NCBI RefSeq assembly: GCF_041260665.1
Contig: NZ_JBGCCT010000004.1
Span: 124,001-188,000 of the forward strand
Source of the DNA: Catenulispora sp. GP43
GTDB lineage: Bacteria > Actinomycetota > Actinomycetes > Streptomycetales > Catenulisporaceae
Length of the DNA: 64,000 bases
Direction of reading: 5' to 3'
Shown here: piece after piece, positions 16,946-26,706 of the stretch
Layout: the number at the start of each line of letters is the position of its first letter
Position numbering within the stretch: the first letter of the stretch is position 1
The notes under the pieces: generated by a model
Told to the model about the DNA's origin: nothing
Database searches by the model: none
Seen by the model: only the letters and a program-made list of their open reading frames with translations
Made by a program: the position numbers and the translations under genes

Positions 16946-17546
16946 CCCACCGCAGCGACCGTCCGGCGTCAGGCTCACCGCCGAAGAGTACATCAAAGAT
17001 TTCTTCCCAAGATTCTGGCATATCTCCGACGGAGACTTCTGGAAACTCGAACGCATCCAGTCGTTCCAGGAGGAGAACAGCGAAAGCTGGAATGCGTTCG
17101 CGCGTGGTGACCGAGTCGAAGCCCTCCGCCTGATCGAGGACAGACGGAACTCGCTGGCAGATTACTATGCCAAAGTAGCGCAGAACGGCTTCACGACATA
17201 CCGCGCCCGCGTAGTCGAGGAAGAGATCACTCCGTATCTCCAGTGGGAGCTCCAATCACTGCGCCAGCGAAACGAACTCGGCGAGCAGATCAGAGTGGTC
17301 AGTGCGACGGAGGTGGCCCCGCTGGAACGGCAAGGCATGCTTCCCGAGATCGTGACCGTGGGAACCGATGCCGTCTACGAGGTCCTCTACAACGAACAAG
17401 GCATGAACACAGGCGCGGTGCGCTCCGAAGCGCCGGCAGATGTCAACGGCTGGCGGACCTTCATCCGAGATCTCTTCTCAGTGGGCCAGGATATTGACAT
17501 CTTCCTCGACCGGCAAGGAATCCCCCTGCACCGCGGAAACGGATAG
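16938..17546 (+). CDS. DUF6879-type protein
   Basis: 202 residues from the GTG at 16938, with AAGGAAG nine bases upstream. The protein shows the DUF6879 pattern: an N-terminal DFFPRFWHISDGDFWKLER-like segment, a helical middle, YRARVVEEEITPYLQWEL, and a C-terminal VYEVLYNEQGMNTGAV with a final RDLF helix. The family is widespread in streptomycetes, often beside helix-turn-helix regulators and short partner proteins. Its biochemical role is not established to my knowledge. Here it is coupled to the 89-residue protein and followed 51 bp later by an NB-ARC ATPase, so it may belong to a signalling or defence module. Confidence 0.8.
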   Translation: MNSPPQRPSGVRLTAEEYIKDFFPRFWHISDGDFWKLERIQSFQEENSESWNAFARGDRVEALRLIEDRRNSLADYYAKVAQNGFTTYRARVVEEEITPYLQWELQSLRQRNELGEQIRVVSATEVAPLERQGMLPEIVTVGTDAVYEVLYNEQGMNTGAVRSEAPADVNGWRTFIRDLFSVGQDIDIFLDRQGIPLHRGNG

Positions 17547-17597
17547 TCGTACGAGCTCGACAGGTCAAGGGTCGTCAACCTACGGGAAAAATACATC

Positions 17598-19937
17598 ATG
17601 AACCGGCCTCCCCATCGAGAAGAGCCGGAGGAAAACCGGCATCAGGCGCCCCGTGGCGCCGACTTCTCGGCACCACGACAGCTACCGAGTGATATTCGCT
17701 GCTTCGTGAACCGCGACACGTCGTTACGACAACTCGACGTGTTCTTCACCGAGGATCGAGAGCAAGCTCAGGTCTCGACGGTTTGCGTGGTTGTCGGCAC
17801 CGCGGGCGTCGGGAAGACCTCGTACGCGATCCACTGGGCCCACGGAATCGTTGATGAGTTTCCTGATGGCCAACTCTTCGTCAACCTGCGCGGCTACGAT
17901 CCGGGACCTCCCGTGGCCCCCGATCAGGTATTGGAGCGCTTCCTGAGCGCTTTGGGCGTACCCCACGCCGCCATTCCGGCCGATCTGGAATCACGGGCAG
18001 ACCTTTACCGCTCCCAGGTCGCCGGGCGTAGAGTGCTGATCGTCCTCGACAACGCCTCAAGCGTCCGCCAGGTACGTCCGCTTCTGCCGGGAAGCCCAGG
18101 GTGCCTGGTACTGGTGACCAGCCGAAGCCGACTTTCCGGGCTGGTCGCAAGGGACGGCGCCCGGCGCCTGTCGCTCGACATGCTGAACGAGATGGAAGCG
18201 ATCTCCCTGATCAGGAGTTTGATCAACGAGTACCGCCCCAAAGACGATCCCACCGATATCGCGGAATTGGTTCATCTCTGCGCACGCCTACCCCTGGCCC
18301 TGCGAATCGCCGCCGAGAACGCCGCCCGCCGGCCGCAGATGCCGCTGGGTGAGCTGATCGGAGAATTGCGGGATGAGTCTGCACTCTGGGACGCCCTGGC
18401 CACCGGGGATGATGAAGAAGCAGACGCGGTACGCTCGGTCTTCGCCTGGTCCTACCGCGCGCTCACGGATGCGGCCAGTCGCTTGTTCCGGCTGCTCGGT
18501 GTCCACCCGGGAGCTGATTTCAGCAGCCGGGCCGCCGCAGCATTAGCCGACATCCCGCTGGGAAAGGCACGGCGCCTCCTCGACGATCTCGTCGGCGCCC
18601 ACTTACTTGAACAACAGTCATCGGACCGCTACAGCTTCCACGACCTCCTCCGCGCCTACGCGGTTGACCAGGTCCGCGACGAAGAAGATCCCTCATTTCT
18701 GGCGTCAGTGCTCCGCCGACTGCTTCTTTGGTACCTGAGACAAGCCGCCGCCGCGGCAGCCATCGTCATCCCTGGCACGGCTCCGGTGACCCTGGCCAGC
18801 TCTGGCAGTGATTCTCACGACATCACTTTTCCCGATTATCACGATGCCCTTCACTGGTATGAGCAAGAACGCTCCAATCTGATCGCCGCCACGCAGAGCG
18901 CCGCCGAGGCGGGCTTCCACGACATCGCATGGCAGCTACCGGTATGCGTGTATCGCATCTACGCGCGATACAACGACTTCGATGACTGGCGGATCACCAG
19001 TACGTACGCGTTGGCCTCGGTGAGAACCATGGGCAACCGAGGCGGCGAAGCGCTCGTCCTGGAGAGCCTCGCCAAGTTGCATACCCAGTCCCACGACCTT
19101 CCTCAGGCCATCGAATACCACGGGGCGGCGCTCGCGATCCGCAGGGAACTCAGCGACCGCTTGGGCGAGATCTCGTCGCTCAACGGAGTCGGATTGGCGA
19201 TGCTCCGAGCGCATCGCCCGGCGGAGGCGAAGACCTATTTCTCCGAGACATACGCACTCGCGATCGCATCGGCGGACCGCGAATGGCAAGCCATCGCCGC
19301 CAACGCGCTGGCGTACGCGCATGTGGAGCTGGAGGAATTAGGGCATGCCGAATCACGCCACGAGGAGGCCGTCGCCCTCTTTCGCGAGTTCGGCGATCGT
19401 GCATCCGAAGGAGACGCCCTGCGCTGTGCGAGCCAGATCCACCGAAGCTCGGGCCGATTGGCACAGGCACTTGCCTCAGTCCAGAGTGCGCTCGCCATCG
19501 CCATGGATTTCGACAACCGGGTGTGGGAGGCCTGGTGGTTGATCGAGCTCGGCCAGGTCCAGGCGGCCCTCGGCAAGCACGACGAGGCCGTCGAGTCCTA
19601 CCACCGATCAGGGGTCTTGCACCGCCGGATCGGTGATCGGAACCGGGAAGCGTGCTCGTGGGATGCCACTGGCGTGTCGTTCCTCGAGCAAGGGCAACCT
19701 CAACAGGCTGCCGAGTTCCATCGTCAAGCAGCCAATGCCTTCAGGACGGTTGGCAACCAGTGGCAGCTGGCTCTGGCCTCGGCGAATCTCGCCACAGCTC
19801 TGGCAGCAAGCCACAAAGAGCAGGAAGCGCTGATCAGCGCCAACGATGCGCAAGGGTTCCTCACCGAGTTCGAAGATCCTGCAGCCAAGCGCCTCCTGGC
19901 GAGGGTGCGGACCTTGCTCTCGTCGTTGACGCCCTGA
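17598..19937 (+). CDS. STAND ATPase: NB-ARC with TPR repeats
   Basis: 779 residues, ATG at 17598. No SARP or other effector domain precedes the ATPase. Residues 1-55 are a short charged lead. NB-ARC follows with Walker A GTAGVGKTS (67-75), Walker B VLIVLDNA, VTSRSRLSG, a GxP-type LPLALRIAAE and an MHD-like YSFHDLLRAYA. From about residue 390 to the end there are TPR repeats (about eight), for example EYHGAALAIRRELSDRLGEI. STAND proteins of this layout act as inducible switches in transcription control or antiphage immunity. With no effector domain, the neighbouring formyltransferase or DUF6879 protein may be the output. Codon usage is less GC-biased than in the flanking regions. Confidence 0.9.
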   Translation: MNRPPHREEPEENRHQAPRGADFSAPRQLPSDIRCFVNRDTSLRQLDVFFTEDREQAQVSTVCVVVGTAGVGKTSYAIHWAHGIVDEFPDGQLFVNLRGYDPGPPVAPDQVLERFLSALGVPHAAIPADLESRADLYRSQVAGRRVLIVLDNASSVRQVRPLLPGSPGCLVLVTSRSRLSGLVARDGARRLSLDMLNEMEAISLIRSLINEYRPKDDPTDIAELVHLCARLPLALRIAAENAARRPQMPLGELIGELRDESALWDALATGDDEEADAVRSVFAWSYRALTDAASRLFRLLGVHPGADFSSRAAAALADIPLGKARRLLDDLVGAHLLEQQSSDRYSFHDLLRAYAVDQVRDEEDPSFLASVLRRLLLWYLRQAAAAAAIVIPGTAPVTLASSGSDSHDITFPDYHDALHWYEQERSNLIAATQSAAEAGFHDIAWQLPVCVYRIYARYNDFDDWRITSTYALASVRTMGNRGGEALVLESLAKLHTQSHDLPQAIEYHGAALAIRRELSDRLGEISSLNGVGLAMLRAHRPAEAKTYFSETYALAIASADREWQAIAANALAYAHVELEELGHAESRHEEAVALFREFGDRASEGDALRCASQIHRSSGRLAQALASVQSALAIAMDFDNRVWEAWWLIELGQVQAALGKHDEAVESYHRSGVLHRRIGDRNREACSWDATGVSFLEQGQPQQAAEFHRQAANAFRTVGNQWQLALASANLATALAASHKEQEALISANDAQGFLTEFEDPAAKRLLARVRTLLSSLTP

Positions 19938-19979
19938 TCACAGCGCTAAAGGTTCACAATTCCGCTCAGGAGATGCCTT

Positions 19980-20852
19980 ATGGCCAGGGCCCTTAGGATT
20001 GCGCTCGTATCGTTTCGATCGGATATCTTCACGGCACTGCACGCGGGCTGTTTCCAAGCCGGCCACGAGGTGGTTCTCTACGCGATCGGCAGGTCCGCCC
20101 GGCCAGGACGACAAAGCTATCCCACCATGGGAGAGAAGGTGTCCGATGTCCTGACCGTCGTCGCACCAGAGACCACGCTGGTTCTGCCGGGCGACATCGA
20201 CGGTCTGTCGACCTCGGTCCGTGGATTCGGCATCGACCTGGTCGTGGTGTGCGGCCTGACCTGGCGGCTCACGGCACAGGCTCTCCAGGCGCCACGGTTG
20301 GGCGTCATCAACGTGCATACTTCCTCGCTTCCGAGGTATCGCGGTCCCGCGCCGATCCAGTGGGCGATCCGCAATGGGGACCAGTCAATCGGCGTCACAG
20401 CACACTGGATGAACGAACGGATCGACAGCGGGAGCATCATCGTCCAGCGCGGCGGCATCCCGCTGCCCGAGTATGTGCGATTCGATGAGCTCTGGCACGA
20501 TGTCGCCCCTGCTATCCGTGATCTAGTCGCGGAGGCGGTGACACTGGCCGCAGATGGCTACGACGGCGTTCCTCAAGACGAGAGCAAGGCGACCTACGCA
20601 GGCATGTTCGGGGCTGAAGACTCCACGATCAACTGGTCATGGCCAACGCATGACGTGCACAACCTGGTCCGCGCCTTCCACTTCGGCACGGGCATCCCGG
20701 GACCTTTCGCGACGGTTGACGGAGAGCAAGTCCGCGTTCTCCGGACCCGCCTCACGCCTGGTGCGGGTACCCGGGTAGAGCTACCAGATGGACCGTTGTG
20801 GATCGAGGAGGCTGAGCCCACGGCGGCCATGCCGGCCGCCGACCTTGCATGA
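19980..20852 (+). CDS. Formyltransferase-fold protein (methionyl-tRNA formyltransferase-like)
   Basis: 290 residues, ATG at 19980 with AGGAG seven bases upstream. The N-terminal ~190 residues match the N10-formyl-THF hydrolase-like formyltransferase fold. The signature INVHTSSLPRYRGPAP contains Asn111 and His113, and TAHWMNERIDSG supplies Asp149; together these are the complete catalytic triad. The C-terminal part (~residues 205-280) resembles the Fmt/ArnA C-terminal barrel. Catalysis of formyl transfer from 10-formyl-THF to an amine is expected. Housekeeping Fmt is usually next to def or rsm genes, so this island copy more likely formylates an amino sugar or a modified metabolite or protein. 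It follows the NB-ARC gene by 42 bp, in an apparent operon. Confidence 0.88.
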   Translation: MARALRIALVSFRSDIFTALHAGCFQAGHEVVLYAIGRSARPGRQSYPTMGEKVSDVLTVVAPETTLVLPGDIDGLSTSVRGFGIDLVVVCGLTWRLTAQALQAPRLGVINVHTSSLPRYRGPAPIQWAIRNGDQSIGVTAHWMNERIDSGSIIVQRGGIPLPEYVRFDELWHDVAPAIRDLVAEAVTLAADGYDGVPQDESKATYAGMFGAEDSTINWSWPTHDVHNLVRAFHFGTGIPGPFATVDGEQVRVLRTRLTPGAGTRVELPDGPLWIEEAEPTAAMPAADLA

Positions 20853-20873
20853 TGGGCCGACCTTGCATGATGG
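20838..20873. repeat. 18-bp tandem duplication across a stop codon
   Basis: GCCGACCTTGCATGATGG occurs twice, directly abutting. The TGA of the formyltransferase gene lies in the first copy and an identical triplet recurs in the second. It looks like a recent slippage duplication. Confidence 0.9.
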
Positions 20874-20899
20874 GCCGCACGCGGCATTCGGCGCGTAAC

Positions 20900-23677
20900 T
20901 CAATCCGTCAGCGGAAGCGGCCGCTGCTCCGCCCACAACGCCGAAGCGTCACCGGCCGTCACCGGACGCGAGTACAGATACCCCTGCCCGGCCCGGACGC
21001 CGAGCTCCAGCAGCCGCCGGTGCTGGTCCCAGCCCTCGATGCCCTCGGCGATGGTGCGGATTTCCAGGGTGTCGCTGATCGTCAGCAGGCCGCGGACCAG
21101 GCGGCGCATGCGGTCGGAGGTGGTGAGGCGGCTGGTGAAGGATTTGTCGATCTTGATGATGTCGATCGGCATGTCGTGCAGCGAGATCAGCGAGGCGTAG
21201 CCGGTGCCGAAGTCGTCCAGGGCTATGGCGACGCCCAGTGCGCGCAGGTCCCGCAGGCGCTCGCGGACGCCGACGTCCTCATGGTCGAGCAGGGCTGTCT
21301 CGGTCACCTCGAGGACCACGTGGCGGGGGTCGATGCCGGTCTCGGCGAGGACGTCGCGGACCGCCTCGACGAAGCCCTCGCCGCGCAGTTGGTGGACCGA
21401 GACGTTGATCCCGATGAAGCAACCCTCGCCGGTGCGCGGGACGTTCCAGGCCACGGCCTGTTTCACCGCCAGCCGCAGCATCTGGTTGCCCAGCTCGCGG
21501 ATCTGGCCGGTCTCCTCGGCGAGCGGGATGAAGGAGTCGGGGCTGAGCAGGCCCAGGGTCGGGTGCGGCCAGCGGGCGAGGGCTTCGAAGCCGGCGATGC
21601 GGCGGGTGTTCAGATGGACGATGGGCTGGTAGAAGACGTCCAGCGAGCCGTGTGCGAGCGCGTCGTCCAGGGCCGAGCGCAGTTCGGCGCGGCGGACGGC
21701 CTGGTCGAGCAGTTCGGCGTGGTAGCGGCGCCAGCGGGCCTTGCCCTCGGCCTTCGCCGCGTACAGGGCCAGGTCGGCGGCGCGCATCAGGGCGTCGGGA
21801 TCCCCGTCCTCCTCCGGCCCGTGTCCCCCGCCGCCGGAACCGGCCGTCTCGCCGAGGACCGCCAGTCCGACGCTCGCGGTCACCCGCAGCGGTCCGGCGT
21901 TGGACTCCACCGGTTCGTCGAAGGCGTCGAGGACGCGCTGCGCGACGGCCTCCAGCCCGGCGCGCTCGGGGCCGTGCGCCATCAGGACGGCGAACTCGTC
22001 GCCGCCGAACCTGGCCACGGCGTCCTCCTCGCGGACGTTCTCCGTCAGCCTCCCGGCGACCGCCACCAGCACCTCGTCACCGATCGGGTGCCCGAGGGTG
22101 TCGTTGATCTCCTTGAAGTCGTCGAGGTCGACCATGAGCAGGCCCGCGGCGCCCATGCGGCCGGTTCCGGCGTCGAGGTCCTCGTGCATCAGGAGCCGCA
22201 GTCCCTGCCGGTTCATCAGTCCGGTCAGCGGGTCGGTCAGCGCCTGCCGGCGCAGTTCCTCCTCCAGCCGGCGCTCCTCGGTCACGTCACGCAGCGTCAG
22301 CACGATCCCGCGCACGGTCGGATCCGCCCGCAGGTCGCTCCACCGGGCCTCGGCGCGCACGATCCGGCCGTCCCCGGTCTGGACGCGGACGGCGCTGGGC
22401 CAGTCCGGGGCCGCCTGCGGGTCGCCGAGCTGGTCGAAGCAGCGGGCGACCAGCGCCTGGTCCGGCTCGGAGAACAGGTCGGCGACCGAGCCCTCACCCA
22501 GCCTGTCGCCGAACAACTGCTTCGCGGACGGACTGGAGAAGCCCACCCGGCCCTTCGGGGAGACCACGATGACGGCGTCCTGCGCGTCCGCGATCAGCGT
22601 GTGCAGGTAGGCCTGCGTCTCGCCTTGCAGCGTGGTCGCCTGCCACGCGCGCAACGCCTGGAGGAGCCGGGCGAAGACGAGCAGGAACAGCACGACACAG
22701 CAGCCGGCGAGCACGAGGGTGTCCGTCGGCGCGGCGCGGTATGCGGTGATGAGCAGGAGCACCGGGCTGACCAGCGCCGCGGAGCACAACACGGCGACCC
22801 AGGTGCGCGGCGCGACCAGGGCCCAGGGCCGGCCGCTCAGCGGCCGCACCAACTGCGCCATCGACGGCAGCAGCGCGGCCAGGCCCCACGCGATGTAGAA
22901 CGCCGCGTAGCCGATGATCTCGCCGGGCACCGACCAGGACGGATGCAGTTCGGCCACCGCGAAGTATTCGTCGCCGTACAGCATCCCGAGCGCGCCGACC
23001 AGCAACAGCGGAACCGGCGCCGCTCGCCCCCGCCCGGCGAGCGGGAGTTGCAGCGCCAGGGCCAGGAGCAGCGCGTCGCCGAGCAGGTAAGTGATGAGGA
23101 CCGTCTTGTCCAGCCCGGGCTGGTTTCCCAGGCGCCCGGACGGAATGACGAAGACGCTCCAGGACAGCGCCCCCAGACCGATGGCCACGATCAGGATGTC
23201 GAGCAGCGTCCCGCGGCGGTACTCCGACGTGTCCCGCAGCACGAATCCCAGCAGGGCGACGGTCGCGATCGGGTAGACGGTCACGTAGATCGCATCGGCC
23301 ACGGTGGGGAACGGGCCAGCCCCGCCCACCGAACCGCCCAGCGCCTGGTACACCACGTCGCCGATGGCCTCGACCAGCAGCGCGGCGCCCACCAGCAGCC
23401 AGGGCAGCGCCGGCCGGGGCCGGTACCGGACGATCCCGACCGCCACAGCCGCCACAGAGGTCAGCGCCAGCACCGTCCACCACAGCAGCTGCCCGGAAGG
23501 CAGCAGCTCATAGGCGGCGAACGCCCCCGCCGAGATCAGTAGGAAGCCGGCGATCAGGCCGCGGGTGGCCGCGCGGGCGCGCCGCACCGGCTCAACGGCC
23601 GTCGGAGCGCCGCTGAGTGGGGGAACCTGTCCCGGCGTCGAATCCCACAGATCCAATTTTGCGCCTGGTACCGCCAC
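20900..23677 (-). CDS. Membrane GGDEF/EAL c-di-GMP enzyme with PAS domain
   Basis: About 925 residues if started at the GTG at 23677; ATGs at 23761 and 23770 are alternatives, and none has a strong ribosome site. Nine or ten membrane helices occupy the first ~320 residues (for example LIAGFLLISAGAFAAYELL). A PAS domain follows (AQDAVIVVSPKGRVGFSS), then GGDEF with an intact RFGGDEF motif, then EAL with GFEALARW, INVSVHQL, LEVTETALL, DDFGTGYAS, KIDKSF and AEGIE, all catalytic positions present. It can in principle both make and break c-di-GMP, which controls development in actinomycetes. A Gly/Glu-rich loop interrupts GGDEF. It is divergent from the HEAT-repeat gene and convergent with the formyltransferase gene. 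Confidence 0.93.
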   Translation of the reverse strand: MAVPGAKLDLWDSTPGQVPPLSGAPTAVEPVRRARAATRGLIAGFLLISAGAFAAYELLPSGQLLWWTVLALTSVAAVAVGIVRYRPRPALPWLLVGAALLVEAIGDVVYQALGGSVGGAGPFPTVADAIYVTVYPIATVALLGFVLRDTSEYRRGTLLDILIVAIGLGALSWSVFVIPSGRLGNQPGLDKTVLITYLLGDALLLALALQLPLAGRGRAAPVPLLLVGALGMLYGDEYFAVAELHPSWSVPGEIIGYAAFYIAWGLAALLPSMAQLVRPLSGRPWALVAPRTWVAVLCSAALVSPVLLLITAYRAAPTDTLVLAGCCVVLFLLVFARLLQALRAWQATTLQGETQAYLHTLIADAQDAVIVVSPKGRVGFSSPSAKQLFGDRLGEGSVADLFSEPDQALVARCFDQLGDPQAAPDWPSAVRVQTGDGRIVRAEARWSDLRADPTVRGIVLTLRDVTEERRLEEELRRQALTDPLTGLMNRQGLRLLMHEDLDAGTGRMGAAGLLMVDLDDFKEINDTLGHPIGDEVLVAVAGRLTENVREEDAVARFGGDEFAVLMAHGPERAGLEAVAQRVLDAFDEPVESNAGPLRVTASVGLAVLGETAGSGGGGHGPEEDGDPDALMRAADLALYAAKAEGKARWRRYHAELLDQAVRRAELRSALDDALAHGSLDVFYQPIVHLNTRRIAGFEALARWPHPTLGLLSPDSFIPLAEETGQIRELGNQMLRLAVKQAVAWNVPRTGEGCFIGINVSVHQLRGEGFVEAVRDVLAETGIDPRHVVLEVTETALLDHEDVGVRERLRDLRALGVAIALDDFGTGYASLISLHDMPIDIIKIDKSFTSRLTTSDRMRRLVRGLLTISDTLEIRTIAEGIEGWDQHRRLLELGVRAGQGYLYSRPVTAGDASALWAEQRPLPLTD

Positions 23678-23803
23678 ACCAGCAGCCTGCGTTGGGCCAA
23701 ACGATGCGCGCCCGGCTCCGCGGCAATTCCGTTGCGCCACCGCCGACGCTGCTGCGAGCATCGCGACCATGAACACGCGGAAGGTCGACGGCACCGTCGG
23801 CGC

Positions 23804-26689
23804 ATGATCCAGGCAGAACGCCGGGAGGCGTTGCACCAGGCCATGATCGACCGGGACTTCCCGGTCATCGAGGAAGCACTGCGGGGAGATGACCTCGCGC
23901 TCAGGCGCGCCGCGTTGCGGGCGGTCAGGACCCTCCCGGTGGCCGACGACGCCGCGGCGGCGGTCCTGACGGACGCCTCGCTTGACCTGCGGCGGGCCTT
24001 CTACCGGACCCTGTTCCACGCGCACCGGACCGCGCTGGCCGACCGGCTGCTGCCGGCGGTGCGGCAGCAGTGGGGCGACGGCGAGGCCGCGGCTCTGCTG
24101 CCGGCGTGCTCGGCGCGGGTGGCGGCGGATCGGCTGCCGGGGCTCGCGCACGCGGTGGGTTCGTGGACCGCGCTGGCCCGCCGGCACCCGGAGGCCGTGC
24201 TGGACCACATCGAGAGCGGCGATCCGGCGCTCGCCCTCGGCTACGGGTTCTGGCGGCGGTGGGAGAACGTCCTCGCCATGCTCGCGGAGTCGCTGCCGGC
24301 GCGGACGATCGCGTTTCTGCAGACGCAGGACACGCGCTACGGCCTCCACCTCCCGGCGCGCGCGATGACCGCGCTGGTGAAGGCCGACCCGATGGGCGCC
24401 TGGCCCGTGGTGACCTCCGACCAGCGGCCGCGAACCAGCCGGCTGCACTACCGGGCTGTGTCAGCCCTCGATGACGCCGCGATCATCGACTACGTGGACG
24501 GCGACGTCTACTCGCTGTGGGCGGTGCTGGGCCACCTGCCGACGGCACGGCGCGAAGCCCTGGTCGACGCGTTCGCCGCGGCCGCTCCGGAGCGCCAGCC
24601 GATGTGGGCCGAGCCGCTGCTCGACGTGCTGCCGCCGGCCCGCGCCGCGGCCGAGGCCCGGCGGATGCTGGAGTGGTACCGCCCGCAGTGGCACGCGGTC
24701 CGGGGACGCTCCCAGGCCGAGGCGGTCGAGCTGATGCTGGCGTCGTATCTGCCCACGGCCGAGGCGGTCACGGTGCTGACCGAGGCGGTCGAGTCGGGCA
24801 CCTCGACGGTCCGGGTGGCGGCCCGGTCGCTGCTGTTGCGCTGTGTGGCGCGGACCGGCGAGGCGGCCGAGGTGCTGCGGCAGGTCGAGGCGCTGGTCCC
24901 GCGCGTACTGAACGAGCCGGATCCGGTGCGCGGCAGCTTCCTGGAGTCGCTGGTCAGGCTGCCGGTCGCGGTGTTCGGAGACGACTGGGTCCCGGTGCTG
25001 GAGCGGCTGACGACGGTCGCGATCCAGGCACGGGACGGCTCGGAGTCCACGCGGCGGTCCCTCAGGATCCTGGCCGGCCGGACCCTGCGGCATCAGACGT
25101 CGCCGGGCTTGCGGGCGTGGGCTTTGGACGTGTACCGGCGGCTGGTGGCCCGGTTCGGCGCGGCGGGGCTGGCCGTGCCGGCCGCCGAGGTGGTGAATCC
25201 GCCGCCCGCGCCTCGGCGCCGCCGCGGCCGTGGCTACCGTCCGCCGACGCCGCCGGACGACTGGCGGCTGGACCTGGCGCTGTTGCCGGGGCAGGAGCGG
25301 GAGCTGGTCGAGGTGCTGCGGCCGTGGCTGGATGACGCGGTGGTTGTCAGGGAGCTGCGACGGGCTCTGGGCCGGCGGGCCGAGAACTGTGCGGAGCTGC
25401 CGGCACCCGTCGCCGAGGCCGCCGAAAACACTGAGGCCGCCGAAGCCGCCGAAGCCGACGGAACCGCCGAGACCACCGAGGCCACCGAGGCCACCGAGGC
25501 CACCGAGACCACCGAAGCCGCCCTGGCGCGCCTCCTCGCCGACGCGAACGGCCCGCGCTCCCCCGAAGCCGTCGCGGCCCTCGCGGCGTGCTGCGCGCGA
25601 GTCCGCCCCTCCGTCCTCGGGCCGGCGCTCGAATCAGCCCTCTTCGCCCCGGACAGCAAGGTCACCCTGCGCAAGCAGGCGGTCCACCAGCTCCGCCGCA
25701 CCCGGATCCCGGGCCACCTGGACGTCCTGCTGCGGGCCTGGCATCGGCCCGACACCCACCGCGACGTGCGGGTGGCGATCGCGGTCGTGCTGCGCGGCGC
25801 CACCGAGGAACCGCGCGCGCTGGAGGCGGTCGCCGCCTCGGTCCGCCCGGGAATGAGCGAGCTGATGATCCGCACGCTCTTCCAGCCCCATCCGCAGCAG
25901 TACCCGCCGCAAGCGCGCGCCGCCTACGCGGCCCTGGTCCGGGACCTGCTGCGGGCGTCGGACGACGGCGGCGTCCGGTTCCGGGGCCTGAAGGCGTTCC
26001 GGGTCTGGGCGCCGTGGTACCGGGGCGGCATCGACGAACTCGTCGACACCCTCTTCGGGCCGGATCCCGACGAGGCCGAGCTGGCCGCCTCGCTCATCTG
26101 GGCTCTGATGTCGACCGGATCCGGGGTGGACCGGGCCCCGGAGGTGCTGCGCCGCCTCGCCGACGATCCGGCGCGGGCCGGGCACGCCGCCATGCTGACC
26201 ACTGCCATCGCCAATCTGCGCAACCGGTATCAGACGCCTGAGCCGTGGACGCTGGACCTCGTCGAGCGGTCGCTGGCGGCGCTGGCCTCCGAGCCCGGGC
26301 ACGTGCGGTTCGCGCTGCCGCTGGCGCTGGCGCTCGTGGATCCGACGGCCGAGGACCTCGACGGGCGTCTCATCGCCTACGCGGACCTGCTCGCGGGCCG
26401 TCCCTATCTGGCCGGCGTCTCCGAGCACGGCCTGCGGGAGCGGATCACCCACCAGACGGGACCGCGGCCGCCGGCCCGGCTCCTGACCGCTGCCCGTACG
26501 CTGGCCGATCGCGGCGATCTGGCGGGCGGCCTGGTGGCCACGCAGCTCGCGAAGGCGGTGATCGACGCCGGGAGCCGGGACGAGGGCTGGCGCGAGGTGG
26601 TCGCCACCCTGCGCACCTCGGCGCACCTCGAGGTCGCCGACACCGCGCGGGCCATCACGCCCCGCAAGCCAGGAGAAGAAGGGCACTGA
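23804..26689 (+). CDS. HEAT-repeat protein, hypothetical
   Basis: 961 residues from the ATG at 23804 (MIQAERREALHQAM); a frame extension further upstream is Arg-rich and unlikely. The whole protein is a series of HEAT-like helical pairs, for example RRAALRAVRTLPVADDAAAAVL and LRKQAVHQLRRTRIPGHLDVLL. Two breaks occur: a basic Pro/Arg linker around residues 485-500 (PPPAPRRRRGRGYRP), and an acidic Ala/Thr/Glu linker around residues 545-575 encoded by a 9-bp tandem repeat. No enzymatic motif is seen; a scaffolding role is plausible. It starts divergently from the GGDEF/EAL gene and is followed 17 bp later by a methyltransferase gene, so the two may be cotranscribed. Confidence 0.85.
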   Translation: MIQAERREALHQAMIDRDFPVIEEALRGDDLALRRAALRAVRTLPVADDAAAAVLTDASLDLRRAFYRTLFHAHRTALADRLLPAVRQQWGDGEAAALLPACSARVAADRLPGLAHAVGSWTALARRHPEAVLDHIESGDPALALGYGFWRRWENVLAMLAESLPARTIAFLQTQDTRYGLHLPARAMTALVKADPMGAWPVVTSDQRPRTSRLHYRAVSALDDAAIIDYVDGDVYSLWAVLGHLPTARREALVDAFAAAAPERQPMWAEPLLDVLPPARAAAEARRMLEWYRPQWHAVRGRSQAEAVELMLASYLPTAEAVTVLTEAVESGTSTVRVAARSLLLRCVARTGEAAEVLRQVEALVPRVLNEPDPVRGSFLESLVRLPVAVFGDDWVPVLERLTTVAIQARDGSESTRRSLRILAGRTLRHQTSPGLRAWALDVYRRLVARFGAAGLAVPAAEVVNPPPAPRRRRGRGYRPPTPPDDWRLDLALLPGQERELVEVLRPWLDDAVVVRELRRALGRRAENCAELPAPVAEAAENTEAAEAAEADGTAETTEATEATEATETTEAALARLLADANGPRSPEAVAALAACCARVRPSVLGPALESALFAPDSKVTLRKQAVHQLRRTRIPGHLDVLLRAWHRPDTHRDVRVAIAVVLRGATEEPRALEAVAASVRPGMSELMIRTLFQPHPQQYPPQARAAYAALVRDLLRASDDGGVRFRGLKAFRVWAPWYRGGIDELVDTLFGPDPDEAELAASLIWALMSTGSGVDRAPEVLRRLADDPARAGHAAMLTTAIANLRNRYQTPEPWTLDLVERSLAALASEPGHVRFALPLALALVDPTAEDLDGRLIAYADLLAGRPYLAGVSEHGLRERITHQTGPRPPARLLTAARTLADRGDLAGGLVATQLAKAVIDAGSRDEGWREVVATLRTSAHLEVADTARAITPRKPGEEGH
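25469..25513 (+). repeat. 9-bp coding tandem repeat (GAG-RCC-ACC)x5
   Basis: Five in-frame units encode a Glu-Ala/Thr-Thr linker in the HEAT-repeat protein. The number of units is likely to vary between strains. Confidence 0.85.
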
Positions 26690-26706
26690 TTCCCGCCGTT
26701 ACCGTG

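Noticed and set aside
20849-23542. Long open frame on the plus strand opposite the GGDEF/EAL gene
   Set aside because: It mirrors codon positions of the clearly real c-di-GMP enzyme, is His/Gln/Arg-rich and has no domain.
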